A stretch of DNA of 49,263 nt from Sutterella wadsworthensis (GTDB taxonomy: Bacteria; Pseudomonadota; Gammaproteobacteria; Burkholderiales; Burkholderiaceae_F). A program made the position numbers and the translations under genes. This document shows positions 1-8,970 of this stretch, piece by piece (within the stretch, counting starts at the first letter, position 1; the number at the start of each line of letters is the position of its first letter). The notes under the pieces are model-generated. The model worked only from the letters and a program-made list of their open reading frames with translations. It ran no database searches and was not told where the DNA came from. Location: NCBI RefSeq assembly GCF_003315195.1, contig NZ_QNRV01000024.1:1-49263 (forward strand). Direction: 5' to 3'.

Positions 1-110
1 AAAATTGCAGGAATTTCAGAATGAGCTAAATAACATTCAAGGCTGATTTGATGAGCCTCAACCCCTTAAAGATCTAGTACTCCGGGAGTTTGGGTCCTGA
101 GGCTCTCCCG

Positions 111-398
111 ATGTTCCTCTTTGAACGAAATCCAAGGTCTACGATCAAAAAGGGTCGTAAGGCTCCGAAGACAACAGTTGTTTGCTGCCGCACAAGCGAT
201 GCGCTTAAAGCTGAGGTAGATGCGCTCTGCCGGCGCAACAACCTCACGACTTCCGAATTAGTGAAGAACTTTATTGAAGAATGTGTCAAACGCGATTCAA
301 CCACTTGGTGGGAAGGTGAGGCTCAAAAACGAATAGAACTCGTTGAGATCGATACGAATCATTTGAATAACGGCAATTCGCACCAAGTGGGATTCTGA
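111..398 (+). CDS. Small ribbon-helix-helix-like protein, function unknown
   Basis: A 95-residue protein starting at the ATG at 111, chosen because GAGG lies 8 bases upstream at 99-102; an in-frame TTG at 90 would add seven residues. After a basic N-terminus (about residues 12-21) comes a short beta-like segment (KTTVVCCRTS) followed by two helices separated by NNLTTSE, which fits the ribbon-helix-helix DNA-binding fold of CopG/Arc/MetJ type proteins. The C-terminal third is acidic and unlike any family I recognise. It points toward menE, whose 3' end is only 14 bases away on the other strand. No toxin partner is visible, and only 110 bases lie upstream in the window. DNA binding is inferred from the pattern alone. 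Confidence 0.5.
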   Translation: MFLFERNPRSTIKKGRKAPKTTVVCCRTSDALKAEVDALCRRNNLTTSELVKNFIEECVKRDSTTWWEGEAQKRIELVEIDTNHLNNGNSHQVGF

Positions 399-412
399 CC
401 GCTCCTTTTATA

Positions 413-1639
413 TTAAGAGGCGGCTTGCCGCTCAGCCGGCTTAGCCAGTGATTGGCCGGTTGAAAATGAATCCCAGCGGCTTCCGATGATATTGGAAGCC
501 GCACCGGCTTCTAGGGCGGTCCAAGGCTCAGCAAAGAGCGTTTCAGCGGCCTTGCGGATGGCCGGACGATCCGGTTTGCCGGATCCGGTGAGCGGGAGTT
601 CTGATATGCAAACCACCCAATGCGGCCGCTCAAACCGACCTAAGGCCTGCCGCATACGAGAGAAGTCCAAAGCGCTGAGGAGCGCCGGTGCCCCCTCCAG
701 AACGAGCACGACTTCTTCGCCGAAGAGTCGGCTTTTTCTGGCGCTGACGGCAAATCTGCCTGAAATGAAGGGTTTGAGCTTAGCTTCGACTTCTTCAATC
801 TGGATCTTCACTGCCCCCGTGTTAATGACATTATCCAAACGTCCGATGAGGCTGAATGTTCCGTCGGGATTAAACCGCGCGCGGTCGTGCGTGATGAGCG
901 TCTGGGCCGCTACGGCGGGCGCTTCAATCTGAAGGGTGTTAAGCGCCGAAAGCGAAATCGTTACGCCCGGGAGCGCGCGGAAACCCGCGTCTGCCGTCGG
1001 GCCGTTCAGTCTGCGCAGGGCGACGTGCGAGAGTGTCTCTGTCATGCCGTAAGAGGCATAGACCGCACCCTGAGCAGACTGAAGTTTTGCCGTCAACTCC
1101 TCATCTACGGGGCCGCCGCCCAATATAACCGCGCGCGATTCAAGCAGAAAGCGGCTCGTAGCGGGATTGGCAAGCACCGTGGCGGCCTGCATCGGCGTGA
1201 GTGCGCACAGGTCAACGGCCTCACGATGCTCGAGGAACGGATTGGCGCAAGGCTCGACGGGAATAAGGTTAAGACCGCATTCAACAGAGCGTACGACCAC
1301 CATTTTTCCGGCAATGAAGCGAAGCGGCATAGCCAGCAGGTTGGTGCAGCCGGGTTTGAGCCCCAAAAACGCGATGGTGGCACGAGCGCTCGCCCGCATG
1401 CGGCTTTTTTCTGCAGCGAAAGCCTTGGGAGCGCCGGTCGATCCGCTGGTGTGCACCGTTACGGCTGCGCCGGGCGAAAAGAATTCCGTGAGGAATCGGC
1501 CGAGTTCGGCCTCAAAGCTCAGGGGATCCGCCTCAAGCGCCTTAGACGTCCACGGACCCGGCGTGCCGTCTGCACGCACAAAATCGGAGGCAGACCAGCT
1601 GCGGCCGCTGATCACAATGCCTGCTTCATCGGTTTTCAT
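413..1639 (-). CDS. menE: o-Succinylbenzoate-CoA ligase (MenE), menaquinone synthesis
   Basis: Adenylates o-succinylbenzoate and transfers it to CoA, giving the substrate of MenB in cytoplasmic menaquinone synthesis. The 408-residue protein carries the hallmarks of the acyl-adenylate-forming superfamily: the phosphate loop HTSGSTGAPK near residue 63, the YGMTET motif near 195, the LIGRLDNVINTGAVKI hinge region and the C-terminal catalytic-lysine region TGSGKPDR. It is a little shorter than the roughly 450-residue Escherichia coli enzyme. GAGGA sits 7 bases before the ATG. It lies 31 bases downstream of menB on the same strand, so the two are probably cotranscribed. The family motifs are shared with other CoA ligases; the specific assignment relies on small size and menB linkage. 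Confidence 0.87.
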   Translation of the reverse strand: MKTDEAGIVISGRSWSASDFVRADGTPGPWTSKALEADPLSFEAELGRFLTEFFSPGAAVTVHTSGSTGAPKAFAAEKSRMRASARATIAFLGLKPGCTNLLAMPLRFIAGKMVVVRSVECGLNLIPVEPCANPFLEHREAVDLCALTPMQAATVLANPATSRFLLESRAVILGGGPVDEELTAKLQSAQGAVYASYGMTETLSHVALRRLNGPTADAGFRALPGVTISLSALNTLQIEAPAVAAQTLITHDRARFNPDGTFSLIGRLDNVINTGAVKIQIEEVEAKLKPFISGRFAVSARKSRLFGEEVVLVLEGAPALLSALDFSRMRQALGRFERPHWVVCISELPLTGSGKPDRPAIRKAAETLFAEPWTALEAGAASNIIGSRWDSFSTGQSLAKPAERQAAS

Positions 1640-1670
1640 GAAATCATCCTCAAATACAGATTGAGCGCAC

Positions 1671-2495
1671 TTACGGATTCGAAGGATCCGTGTTGTATTT
1701 AAAGTGCGGCACGCGCTTTTCGAGGAATGCGCGTCCCCCTTCCTGTGCTTCTTCAGTCATGTAATAGAGCATCGTGGCGTCCCCGGCGAGCTCCTGAATG
1801 CCGGCCTGACCGTCGAGCTCAGCATTGAGACCGGCTTTGATCATGCGGATGGCCAAAGCCGAGTGGTTCATGATGGTCTTGGCCCAGTCGACCACTTCAT
1901 CTTCAAGCTGATCAAAAGGCACGACTTTGTTGATCAATCCCATCTCGAGCGCTTCCTGGGCCGAATACTTGCGGCACATGAACCAGATTTCACGCGCTTT
2001 CTTCTGTCCGACGCAGCGGGCGAGATAGCTCGCCCCGAACCCTGCATCGAAGGAACCGACGCGGGGTCCGGTCTGTCCGAACACGGCATTCTCGCTCGCA
2101 ACAGACAGGTCGCAGACGACTTGAAGCACATGGCCGCCGCCGATCGCAAAGCCGTTCACCATGGCGATGACGGGTTTGGGGAGCGAACGGATTTGTTTTT
2201 GCACGTCGAGCACATTAAGCCGCGGCACACCCGTGGGATCAATGTAGCCTCCGATCCCTTTGACATGCATGTCACCCCCGGAGCAGAAGGCCTTGTCGCC
2301 GGCTCCGGTGAGAACCACTACGCGGATATCGTTTCGCTGGCGGCAGATGACCAGTGCTTCCGACATCTGCGCAACAGTGGTCGGCGTAAAAGCGTTGCGC
2401 ACCTGCGGGCGGTTGATGGTGATCTTGGCGATTCCTTCGAAGTATTCAAAGAGAATGTCTGAGTATTCTTTAATAGGAGTCCATTGGCGCTGCAT
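1671..2495 (-). CDS. menB: 1,4-Dihydroxy-2-naphthoyl-CoA synthase (MenB)
   Basis: Crotonase-fold enzyme that closes the naphthoquinone ring from o-succinylbenzoyl-CoA. The 274-residue product matches MenB along its whole length: [65 protein letters not shown] and KKAREIWF. The glycine in FGQTG is the residue typical of bicarbonate-dependent (type I) MenB; type II enzymes have aspartate further along. The usual SGGDQ(K/R) reads SGGDMH here, an unusual change next to the oxyanion region. The ATG at 2495 is chosen over an upstream in-frame start at 2591 because GAGGTT lies just before it and homologues begin here. First gene of a menB-menE pair, consistent with anaerobic respiration. Confidence 0.93.
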   Translation of the reverse strand: MQRQWTPIKEYSDILFEYFEGIAKITINRPQVRNAFTPTTVAQMSEALVICRQRNDIRVVVLTGAGDKAFCSGGDMHVKGIGGYIDPTGVPRLNVLDVQKQIRSLPKPVIAMVNGFAIGGGHVLQVVCDLSVASENAVFGQTGPRVGSFDAGFGASYLARCVGQKKAREIWFMCRKYSAQEALEMGLINKVVPFDQLEDEVVDWAKTIMNHSALAIRMIKAGLNAELDGQAGIQELAGDATMLYYMTEEAQEGGRAFLEKRVPHFKYNTDPSNP

Positions 2496-2681
2496 GTACT
2501 GAACCTCGGGTTTGGGTAATGCTGGATAGAAAGCCGCGAACGACCACGACTCAAATCGAGCGTTAGGTCCGCTTATTGTATAGATGCACAATTATGCATC
2601 ACATACGGACCGCTGGCACATCGATGCCCCATCGTAGGGGGAGGTGCAGTACTGAGCGCTGCGGCGAACTAAAAACAGAAA

Positions 2682-2712
2682 AAGGCCGCTGAGAAAACTC
2701 AGCGGCCTGCTT
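2682..2712 (-). terminator. Intrinsic terminator after pepT
   Basis: Perfect 11-bp stem (2683-2693 with 2698-2708) and a four-base loop. On the minus strand it is followed by a T-rich run (complement of 2672-2682), so it ends pepT transcription about 75 bases after its stop codon. Confidence 0.85.
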
Positions 2713-2783
2713 CGGATAGGACTGATATCGCGCCTGCAGGATCAGAGATCTGACGCCCGAGAACGAAATCCTCAGCGGTGCAT

Positions 2784-4022
2784 TTATTTTTTACCCGACT
2801 GTACCGCGAGCTCAAAGGCCACATTGGCAGCCAGCTCGAGTGACTTCACGGGCAGGCATTCATAGATGCCGTGATAGTTGAGGCCCCCCGTGAAGACATT
2901 GGGGCAAGGGAGCCCCATGACGGAGAGCCGCGCACCGTCTGTTCCGCCGCGAATCGGCTCCTCAATGGGTTCGAGTCCGGCGGCTCGGTACGCTGCCCGA
3001 ACATGTTCCATGACGGCCGGCACGCGGTCGATATAGGGCTTCATGTTTTCGTAGCTGTCTTTCACGGAAAGCGTCACTGTGCCGTTGGGGAAGCGCGACT
3101 GGATGTCCTCGGCAATGCGCTCGAGGAGCACTTTCTTCTCCTCATAAAGCGCTCGATCGTGGTCGCGAATCAGAAGGTGCAGTTTGGCATGCGTGACGGT
3201 GCCTTCGAGCTGATTGGGGTGAAGAAAGCCCTCGCGGCCTTCGGTGGTTTCGGGCGCCATATCCGCAGGCAGGGCGTCAATAAAGGCTGCGGCCATGCGG
3301 AGCGCATTCACCATCTTTCCTTTGGAGCTCCCCGGGTGAACGCCGACCCCCTGAAAGTCGACGACGGCAGAGCCGGCATTGAAGTTTTCGCTCTCCAAGG
3401 TTCCGACCTCGCCGCCGTCAATCGTGACAGCCCAGTCTGCGCCGAAGCGCTCCAGGTCAAAATTGTCGGTGCCTCGTCCGATTTCCTCGTCCGGCGTGAA
3501 TGCTATGCAGAGTTTGGCGTGAGCAATCGTCGGATCAGCAGTGATTTTGGCGGCCATATCCATAATGGCGGCAATGCCGGACTTATCGTCAGCGCCAAGG
3601 AGCGTCGTGCCGTCGGTAAAGATGACGTCCTCACCGATGTACTTTTTGATTTCAGGAAAGCGCTCAACAGGAAAGCAGATGCCTTCCGTTTGATTGAGCA
3701 GCACATCAGTGCCGTCAAAACGGATGATCTGCGGTTTGACTTGGCATCCGGACGCATCGGGCGACGTGTCCATATGGGCGATAAAGCCGACAGCGGGCAA
3801 GTGCTCGCATCCTGGGGAAGCCGGAATGTGGGCATAAACGATGCCGCCCTGGCCAATCACTGCATTGCCGATGCCAAGCTGATGAAGTTCATCCGTGAGG
3901 GCTTCAGCGAGTTTGAGCTGCTTTGCGGTTGACGGAGCTGCCGCACTCGTCTCATCGGACTGGGTATCGAACTGGACATAACGGAGGAAGCGTTCGAGAA
4001 CATTAGGCGCGGAATGGGTCAT
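2784..4022 (-). CDS. pepT: Peptidase T (aminotripeptidase)
   Basis: Cytoplasmic dizinc tripeptidase of the M20 family that releases the N-terminal residue of tripeptides. At 412 residues it matches the usual PepT length of about 408. Metal and catalytic residues are visible in HMDTSPDASG, LLGADDKSG, FTPDEEIGRG, VTIDGGEVG and FTGGLNYHG. The ATG at 4022 (MTHSAPNVLERFLRYV) is chosen because family members begin at this point; an upstream in-frame start at 4139 would add 39 residues with no counterpart in the family. The ribosome site is weak (GAG about 12 bases upstream). It is divergent from the next gene, with a 214-base shared upstream region, and is followed by a good terminator. Confidence 0.93.
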   Translation of the reverse strand: MTHSAPNVLERFLRYVQFDTQSDETSAAAPSTAKQLKLAEALTDELHQLGIGNAVIGQGGIVYAHIPASPGCEHLPAVGFIAHMDTSPDASGCQVKPQIIRFDGTDVLLNQTEGICFPVERFPEIKKYIGEDVIFTDGTTLLGADDKSGIAAIMDMAAKITADPTIAHAKLCIAFTPDEEIGRGTDNFDLERFGADWAVTIDGGEVGTLESENFNAGSAVVDFQGVGVHPGSSKGKMVNALRMAAAFIDALPADMAPETTEGREGFLHPNQLEGTVTHAKLHLLIRDHDRALYEEKKVLLERIAEDIQSRFPNGTVTLSVKDSYENMKPYIDRVPAVMEHVRAAYRAAGLEPIEEPIRGGTDGARLSVMGLPCPNVFTGGLNYHGIYECLPVKSLELAANVAFELAVQSGKK

Positions 4023-4236
4023 AGCAGCGAAATCTCGCAAGAGTAATTGAATGATCGAAAGACTAGCATCATCCAGAGCCATTGAAAGCGGCAGCCTGTT
4101 TCTGAAGGCGATCAGCAGCGGATGTTTGCAGTGAAGCACCCGAAGCCGCTCCGACTAAGGCATTATTGCGGTTTGACTAAAATCGCAGGTTCGATTTTTA
4201 CTGCAGTTCCTTTTTTATCAGTTCGAGGTTTCCGCT

Positions 4237-5124
4237 GTGACCGCTCCCGACGAATCCATGCATTCTCAAGAAGAAATCCGTCAAATCAATGCCATGCTCA
4301 AGTCGCAGCTGCCCTTTATCGGTGCGGCTGCGCTCAGCCGTCCCGGCTGGGATGCGGAGGACTTCATTGAATCTTTTGCCAAAGACTGGGGCATTGAACT
4401 CGAGGTGCTGCCCAACGAGCGCGGTCCGGGGCAGCCTTTTGCTGCGGCGCTGCCGGGCACCGGAGTGGTCATCAATGTGATCGAACGGCCGGGACGTATG
4501 GGTATTGAACGCTTCATTGACGGTGCGGCAGAAAATTATCTCTGGCCGGAAGGGCGTTCATTGATCCGCGGCATGCAGTCCGAACTGATGATTGCCGTGG
4601 GCGGCGGCACTCACCGCAGTACGCAGGCAGCGCTCTTCATCCGCGCAGCCGCTACGATTCTGGACAATGAATCGGCTATTGGATTCCTAGACTGCGACGT
4701 GCTGCGTGAACCGGTTCATTTCCGCAAAACGGCTTTGGCGCTGCGCGAGCAGGCGCTCGCTACGCCCATCCTGTTTTGGATCGGTCTTTCACGCCTGCCC
4801 GAAGGCGCTGACGGTCTGCCGCGCCTCAAAGCCTGGACTAATGGTCTCGCAAGGTTCGACAAGCTCGAAATGGAAATCCCATCCACTGCGGCCGATATTC
4901 ACGATGCCTTCATTCTGCTCAACAGCGCCGCGTGCTACGTGCTCGACCATGATGCTCAGATGCAGCCCGGTGAAGCATTGGAATGGAAGGACGGGGAAGT
5001 GCCGCTTTCTCTGGGGAAGAGCAGCGCTATTGATGAAGACCAAGACGTGCTCATCGTCGATTTGGACGGTCTTCGTCCCAGAGGCGACGGCGTTGTTGAA
5101 AATAAGGATGAAGGTGAAGCCTAA
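4237..5124 (+). CDS. DUF4261-like protein of unknown function
   Basis: A 295-residue soluble protein with no signal peptide or membrane segment. It starts at GTG 4237, supported by GAGG about 8 bases upstream; an ATG seven codons later is the alternative. It resembles DUF4261-type proteins, which share a central region like HRSTQAALFIRAAATILDNE followed by a segment ending PILFWIGLSR and a late FILLNSAACYVLDHD stretch. That assignment is from memory of the pattern and is moderate. No catalytic motif is recognised. It is divergent from pepT and stands alone; the acidic C-terminus is rich in aspartate and glutamate. Confidence 0.6.
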   Translation: MTAPDESMHSQEEIRQINAMLKSQLPFIGAAALSRPGWDAEDFIESFAKDWGIELEVLPNERGPGQPFAAALPGTGVVINVIERPGRMGIERFIDGAAENYLWPEGRSLIRGMQSELMIAVGGGTHRSTQAALFIRAAATILDNESAIGFLDCDVLREPVHFRKTALALREQALATPILFWIGLSRLPEGADGLPRLKAWTNGLARFDKLEMEIPSTAADIHDAFILLNSAACYVLDHDAQMQPGEALEWKDGEVPLSLGKSSAIDEDQDVLIVDLDGLRPRGDGVVENKDEGEA

Positions 5125-5408
5125 ACCAGCCGGTTGGACTTGCCGTGCCTTGTTCGAACTCGAAAACCAGAATTGAGCAGTGCTTACGATTTCGATATGG
5201 CTGATTAAAAGATCTCTCTTGCCTTTGTATACGTGAATATTGCGTATTCAATACTAAAGGCGTATCTCATAAGAAGTACAGGAATGTAAGGGGCAGGCTT
5301 CAGATCAATCTTAGGACTGCGGGGTACGGCTGCTTTTACATTGCAGCCTCTTAGAGTTGGACAAGAATGACGGTCCTCAGAAATACATTTTCAGGAGGAT
5401 CGTTCAGA

Positions 5409-6716
5409 ATGAAAGATCGTTTGTGGACGAAGCAATACCTGCTTGTCATCGTCACCAACTTTCTGCTCTACGTGGTTTATTACCAGCTGATGCTTTGGAC
5501 CACGAGTTATGCCATGCACATTTGGAAAGCGGACGTGAGTGAAGCAGGTTTGGCAGCGGGTCTTTTCATCATTTCCGCTTTGGTTGCCCGCCTTCTGGCT
5601 GGTCACTTTATCGACGGTTTGGGGCGCGGATTCGTTCTGCGCTGCGGCACAGCGCTTTATGCCGCTTCCATGCTGCTTTATTTCTTCATTACGTCAATGC
5701 TCGAGTTTGAGGCAATTCGTGTGGTTCACGGGTTTGCCTACGGGCTTGCCTCTACGGCGGCTTCCACGATCGTCGCGACGATTATTCCGCTCAAACGCCA
5801 GGGTGAGGGAATTGGATATTTCACGCTTGGCGTTACGATTGCGTCGGCCATTGGCCCCTTTCTCGGCATATGGTTCACACAGCATGGCATGTATGAAGCG
5901 TCCGTCTGGATCTGTTCGGCGGTAGGCGTGCTTGCCTTTGTGCTGTCTCTGCTCATTCGTACACCGGCGCACCGCATGACAGAGGCCGAGAAGAAAGAAA
6001 TGCGTACGTTAAAGTTCTCGACATTCTTTCAGCTCGAGGCACTGCCGATATCCTTCATCGCAATGCTGGGCGGCGTGTGTTATTCAACTGTTCTTGCATA
6101 TATCGGCGCCTATTCACAATCGCTGTCGCTCTTCTGGGCCGGTTCGGTGTTTTTCTTGGGCTTTGCCTTCACTTCGATCATCAGCCGTCCGGTGACAGGG
6201 CGTTTGCTTGATGAATTCGGCGGCAGCGTTGTGGTATATCCGGCGCTGATCTTTCTCGCTGCGGCTATGGTGCTGATCGGTGCGGCTCGTTCTAACGGCA
6301 TGCTGCTCTCTGGAGCACTTGTACTCGGATTGGGGTTCGCTACGATTACGTCAGCGTGCCATGCCCTCGCAGTGTTTGTCAGCCCGCAACAATATGTCGG
6401 CCGCGCAACGGCAACGTACTTTGTACTGCTTGATGTCGGCGTCGGCATTGGGCCTTATACGCTCGGACTTCTTGTTCCGTATTTCGGTTTTTCGGCTGTT
6501 TATTTTGCTGCGGCATCAGTTGCGGCTGTCGGTATCCTAATTTACTGGGCAGTGATCGGACGTACAGGCATCTTCTCGACATTGGTGATGAGAAAAGTAC
6601 GTTCAGTGCGGCTCAATCAGATTGAAATTGATCCCCGCGACGTCAGTTCTGCTTATCGGCGCGGAGAAGAGATTGAATTCGATGATCCGCAGCCTAATCA
6701 GAAGAAGGACGCTTAA
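5409..6716 (+). CDS. Major facilitator superfamily transporter
   Basis: A 435-residue inner-membrane protein with about twelve hydrophobic segments, beginning KQYLLVIVTNFLLYVVYY. The loop after helix 2 holds ALVARLLAGHFIDGLGR, a recognisable MFS signature A, and a second half-signature appears at SIISRPVTGRLLDEFGG. A 45-residue charged tail follows the last helix. The ATG at 5409 is chosen over 5367 because AGGAGG at 5393-5398 stands 10 bases before it. Substrate cannot be told from sequence; drug or metabolite export is possible. It is a single-gene unit preceded by 284 bases without a gene. Confidence 0.87.
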   Translation: MKDRLWTKQYLLVIVTNFLLYVVYYQLMLWTTSYAMHIWKADVSEAGLAAGLFIISALVARLLAGHFIDGLGRGFVLRCGTALYAASMLLYFFITSMLEFEAIRVVHGFAYGLASTAASTIVATIIPLKRQGEGIGYFTLGVTIASAIGPFLGIWFTQHGMYEASVWICSAVGVLAFVLSLLIRTPAHRMTEAEKKEMRTLKFSTFFQLEALPISFIAMLGGVCYSTVLAYIGAYSQSLSLFWAGSVFFLGFAFTSIISRPVTGRLLDEFGGSVVVYPALIFLAAAMVLIGAARSNGMLLSGALVLGLGFATITSACHALAVFVSPQQYVGRATATYFVLLDVGVGIGPYTLGLLVPYFGFSAVYFAAASVAAVGILIYWAVIGRTGIFSTLVMRKVRSVRLNQIEIDPRDVSSAYRRGEEIEFDDPQPNQKKDA

Positions 6717-6884
6717 CTGTGCGGGCATTCACAATACCGCGCTGGGGATGACGGCCGGCAAGATCATCCAAATCATTTCCAATCCATTGTTTGGCGAAAC
6801 TGCCTTCTGCAGCAGGGGCTTGTTCATTCATGGAATGACGGGCTCGGCAATGGAGTGCTTGTCGCTCATTGCTGATGTACAGCA

Positions 6885-6919
6885 AAAAGCGCAGGGCGGC
6901 TAAGCCGCGCTGCGCTTTT
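6885..6919. terminator. Bidirectional terminator between MFS gene and assT
   Basis: A 16-bp stem with one mismatch (6885-6900 with 6904-6919) and a three-base loop. It is flanked by an A-run on the left and a T-run on the right, so it can act on both strands. It sits between convergent genes. The rest of 6717-7010 holds no gene I can support. Confidence 0.8.
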
Positions 6920-7010
6920 AGAGATGCTTCACGAGGATCTTATCGCCGGCCGCTCAGAGAACGGACAGACGGGGGAAGAACCGGCGTGAAGCGGCTGCTG
7001 GTTAAGCGGA

Positions 7011-8837
7011 TTACTTGCCCGAGAAGGCGCGTTCAACGCTGATCGGCATGGCCTGATAGCCAAGCGAGCTCTTAATGCGGATTTCAACGCTCGGCTCAAC
7101 CGAACCCCAGTGGAATTCGTTGATGCACGGATTCGGAGCTTCCGTATTGAACTTGCTCAGATCAAGGCTGGCGGTGGCGGAATAGACGAACACGGAATCC
7201 TTATCGTTTTCGTACTCAACCAGCGAGGTCACCGGGCTGTACCAGTCGTGGCCGCGTTCCTTGCCGTATTCCCAGATCTGCTGAACAGTCATCTTGTCCT
7301 GGTCGATCTTATAGATCACGCCGCGGCTGTACTTCATGTCGGGCAGCGGGGGCTGTTCGAGCGCACGGCCGTCACCGTTGTCGAAGACTGACAAGTAGAT
7401 GACGTGTTCATCAGACTTGGAGTCAATACGCCAGCCGGTATGCTGCGTCCAGGTCCAGTCGAAGCCGCCTTCGCAGCGGTTGTTTTCGCACTTCAGAGGC
7501 TTGCCGTCCTTATCAACAGGCGTGAGCACCTTCTTGGCGAGATCTTCCTTCCAGCCCGTCGGGGTGGCGAGAATCCACTTGACTTTCTTGTCGCGGCCGA
7601 TCTTGACGACGGCGGACTGATGGCGCGACGAGATGATGATGGAATCATCGGTCGGGTCATAGTCGACGGAGTTGACGTGTGCCCAGTTGCGGCCAGGACC
7701 AACGCCGGGGATGTCGCCGAACGTATCATTCTTGTCCATGGCGGCGAGTTCTTCAGCCGAAAGCGTCTTGCCGGCCTGAGAAGCGTCGATATTGAGGCAC
7801 ACCGCACCCTGGTCAAGCGTCTTAATGACAACGTCGCGATACGGATCGAGAATTTCGAAGAGGCGGAAATCATCAACCACGTTGCCGTTCTGATCGACTT
7901 CAGCGATCACGTCGCGGACCGTGTGGACACGCTTGCCGTCGGGACGACGGTAGTCGGAAGAGGAGACGCGCAGGAAAAGGTGGCCGTTCTGAGCCGGATC
8001 AAGTGCGTGCGAGAAGTCGGCATAACCCGTCGGCAGACGGCGGTTAAAGACTTCGCGGCCCATCAGGTCGTACTTGGCATAGCGCTGGCCGTAGCCGAAC
8101 GTGAGGAAGCCGTCCTGATTCATGTGGAAGCCCATCATGATGCCGGAGTGATAAATCGTTTCCGGATCATAGATAGGATCGACGAACATGTACCAACGGA
8201 CTTCGCCCGTCGTATCAATGATGGCGTTCTGCGGATAGTAGTTCCATTCAAGTGCGCCGCCGGTGGGGTTGTTCCACACCACGCGGGCCTGCTTCGGAGC
8301 CGTCGAAAGGAAGTTGTTGATCAGATAGAGGCGGTCTTTGAATTCCGGATCAACCTTGACCACTTCCGTTTCAAACATGTTGTGGTGCTGAGCCATCGAA
8401 CCGTTGACCGGCGTATAAACAGCCGGCGCGTAGATGCGGTACTGCTCTTTCTCAACGCGGCGTTCCTGACCTTGGTCGACGATCGTATAGCTCACTTCGA
8501 CCGTGTTGTTGTAGTCAGGGTAAAGACCGAACACCGGAATGCCGGCGTGGGTGCGCAAAAGCGTGTCCGTGACCTTGTAGCTGATTTCCTGTCCGCCCTG
8601 CTTCGGAACCACGCGGACCGTAGCGTCTTTAAGCTGATAGCCGCCGTTCTTAATGACCGCGGTGAGCGGAGCGATCTTATAGGGGTTGACGACGATTTCA
8701 CCGATCTGACCCGGGGCAACATAGGTCACGGCCGGGCCGGATCCGCCGCCGGATGCCTGTACGGCGGCCGGGAGACCAAAACCTGCGGCCAGCGCAATGG
8801 CGAGGGCGACCGGGGTAATCTTTGCTTTAATATTCAT
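7011..8837 (-). CDS. assT: Periplasmic arylsulfate sulfotransferase, Sec-type leader
   Basis: Transfers sulfate from one phenolic sulfate ester to another phenol in the periplasm, without PAPS. The 608-residue protein starts at 8837, where AAAGGAG precedes the ATG by about 9 bases (an in-frame start at 8864 lacks this). It has a Sec-type signal peptide (about residues 1-29, ending AVQA). Catalytic residues fall with the spacing known in E. coli CFT073 AssT (His252, His356, Asn358, Arg374, His436): here H277 (FSHALDP), H387 and N389 (NWAHVNS), R405 (SSRHQ) and H466 (TQHTGWR). Two cysteines at about 450 and 455 match the essential disulfide. Divergent from a LysR gene. Close paralogue of the gene at 10576. 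Confidence 0.95.
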   Translation of the reverse strand: MNIKAKITPVALAIALAAGFGLPAAVQASGGGSGPAVTYVAPGQIGEIVVNPYKIAPLTAVIKNGGYQLKDATVRVVPKQGGQEISYKVTDTLLRTHAGIPVFGLYPDYNNTVEVSYTIVDQGQERRVEKEQYRIYAPAVYTPVNGSMAQHHNMFETEVVKVDPEFKDRLYLINNFLSTAPKQARVVWNNPTGGALEWNYYPQNAIIDTTGEVRWYMFVDPIYDPETIYHSGIMMGFHMNQDGFLTFGYGQRYAKYDLMGREVFNRRLPTGYADFSHALDPAQNGHLFLRVSSSDYRRPDGKRVHTVRDVIAEVDQNGNVVDDFRLFEILDPYRDVVIKTLDQGAVCLNIDASQAGKTLSAEELAAMDKNDTFGDIPGVGPGRNWAHVNSVDYDPTDDSIIISSRHQSAVVKIGRDKKVKWILATPTGWKEDLAKKVLTPVDKDGKPLKCENNRCEGGFDWTWTQHTGWRIDSKSDEHVIYLSVFDNGDGRALEQPPLPDMKYSRGVIYKIDQDKMTVQQIWEYGKERGHDWYSPVTSLVEYENDKDSVFVYSATASLDLSKFNTEAPNPCINEFHWGSVEPSVEIRIKSSLGYQAMPISVERAFSGK

Positions 8838-8864
8838 AGTGAAACAACTCCTTTGAAGTGTCAT

Positions 8865-8882
8865 GGTTCAGCTGGCTGTACC
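8865..8882. promoter_or_regulatory. Dyad in the assT-lysR divergent region
   Basis: An 18-base imperfect dyad (7-base arms GGTTCAG and CTGTACC, one mismatch, four-base spacer) containing a T-N11-A spacing (868 to 880), the common core of LysR-type binding sites. It sits 28 bases upstream of the assT start and about 90 bases from the lysR start. A plausible site for autoregulation and assT control, from pattern only. Confidence 0.35.
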
Positions 8883-8970
8883 TTTTGGCACATATCCTGC
8901 CGACCCCGAAAGAGTAGGTCTTAAGGAGTAGACATGCTATTCTGAGGTTCCCGCCGGCAAGTTGGGCTGA

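Noticed and set aside
6622-6903. 93-codon frame overlapping the MFS 3' end
   Set aside because: It starts inside the MFS gene in another frame, has no ribosome site and ends within the terminator stem.
7404-8924. 506-codon open frame on the plus strand opposite assT
   Set aside because: It mirrors the codon bias of the sense gene, has no signal, domain or ribosome site, and assT is certain.
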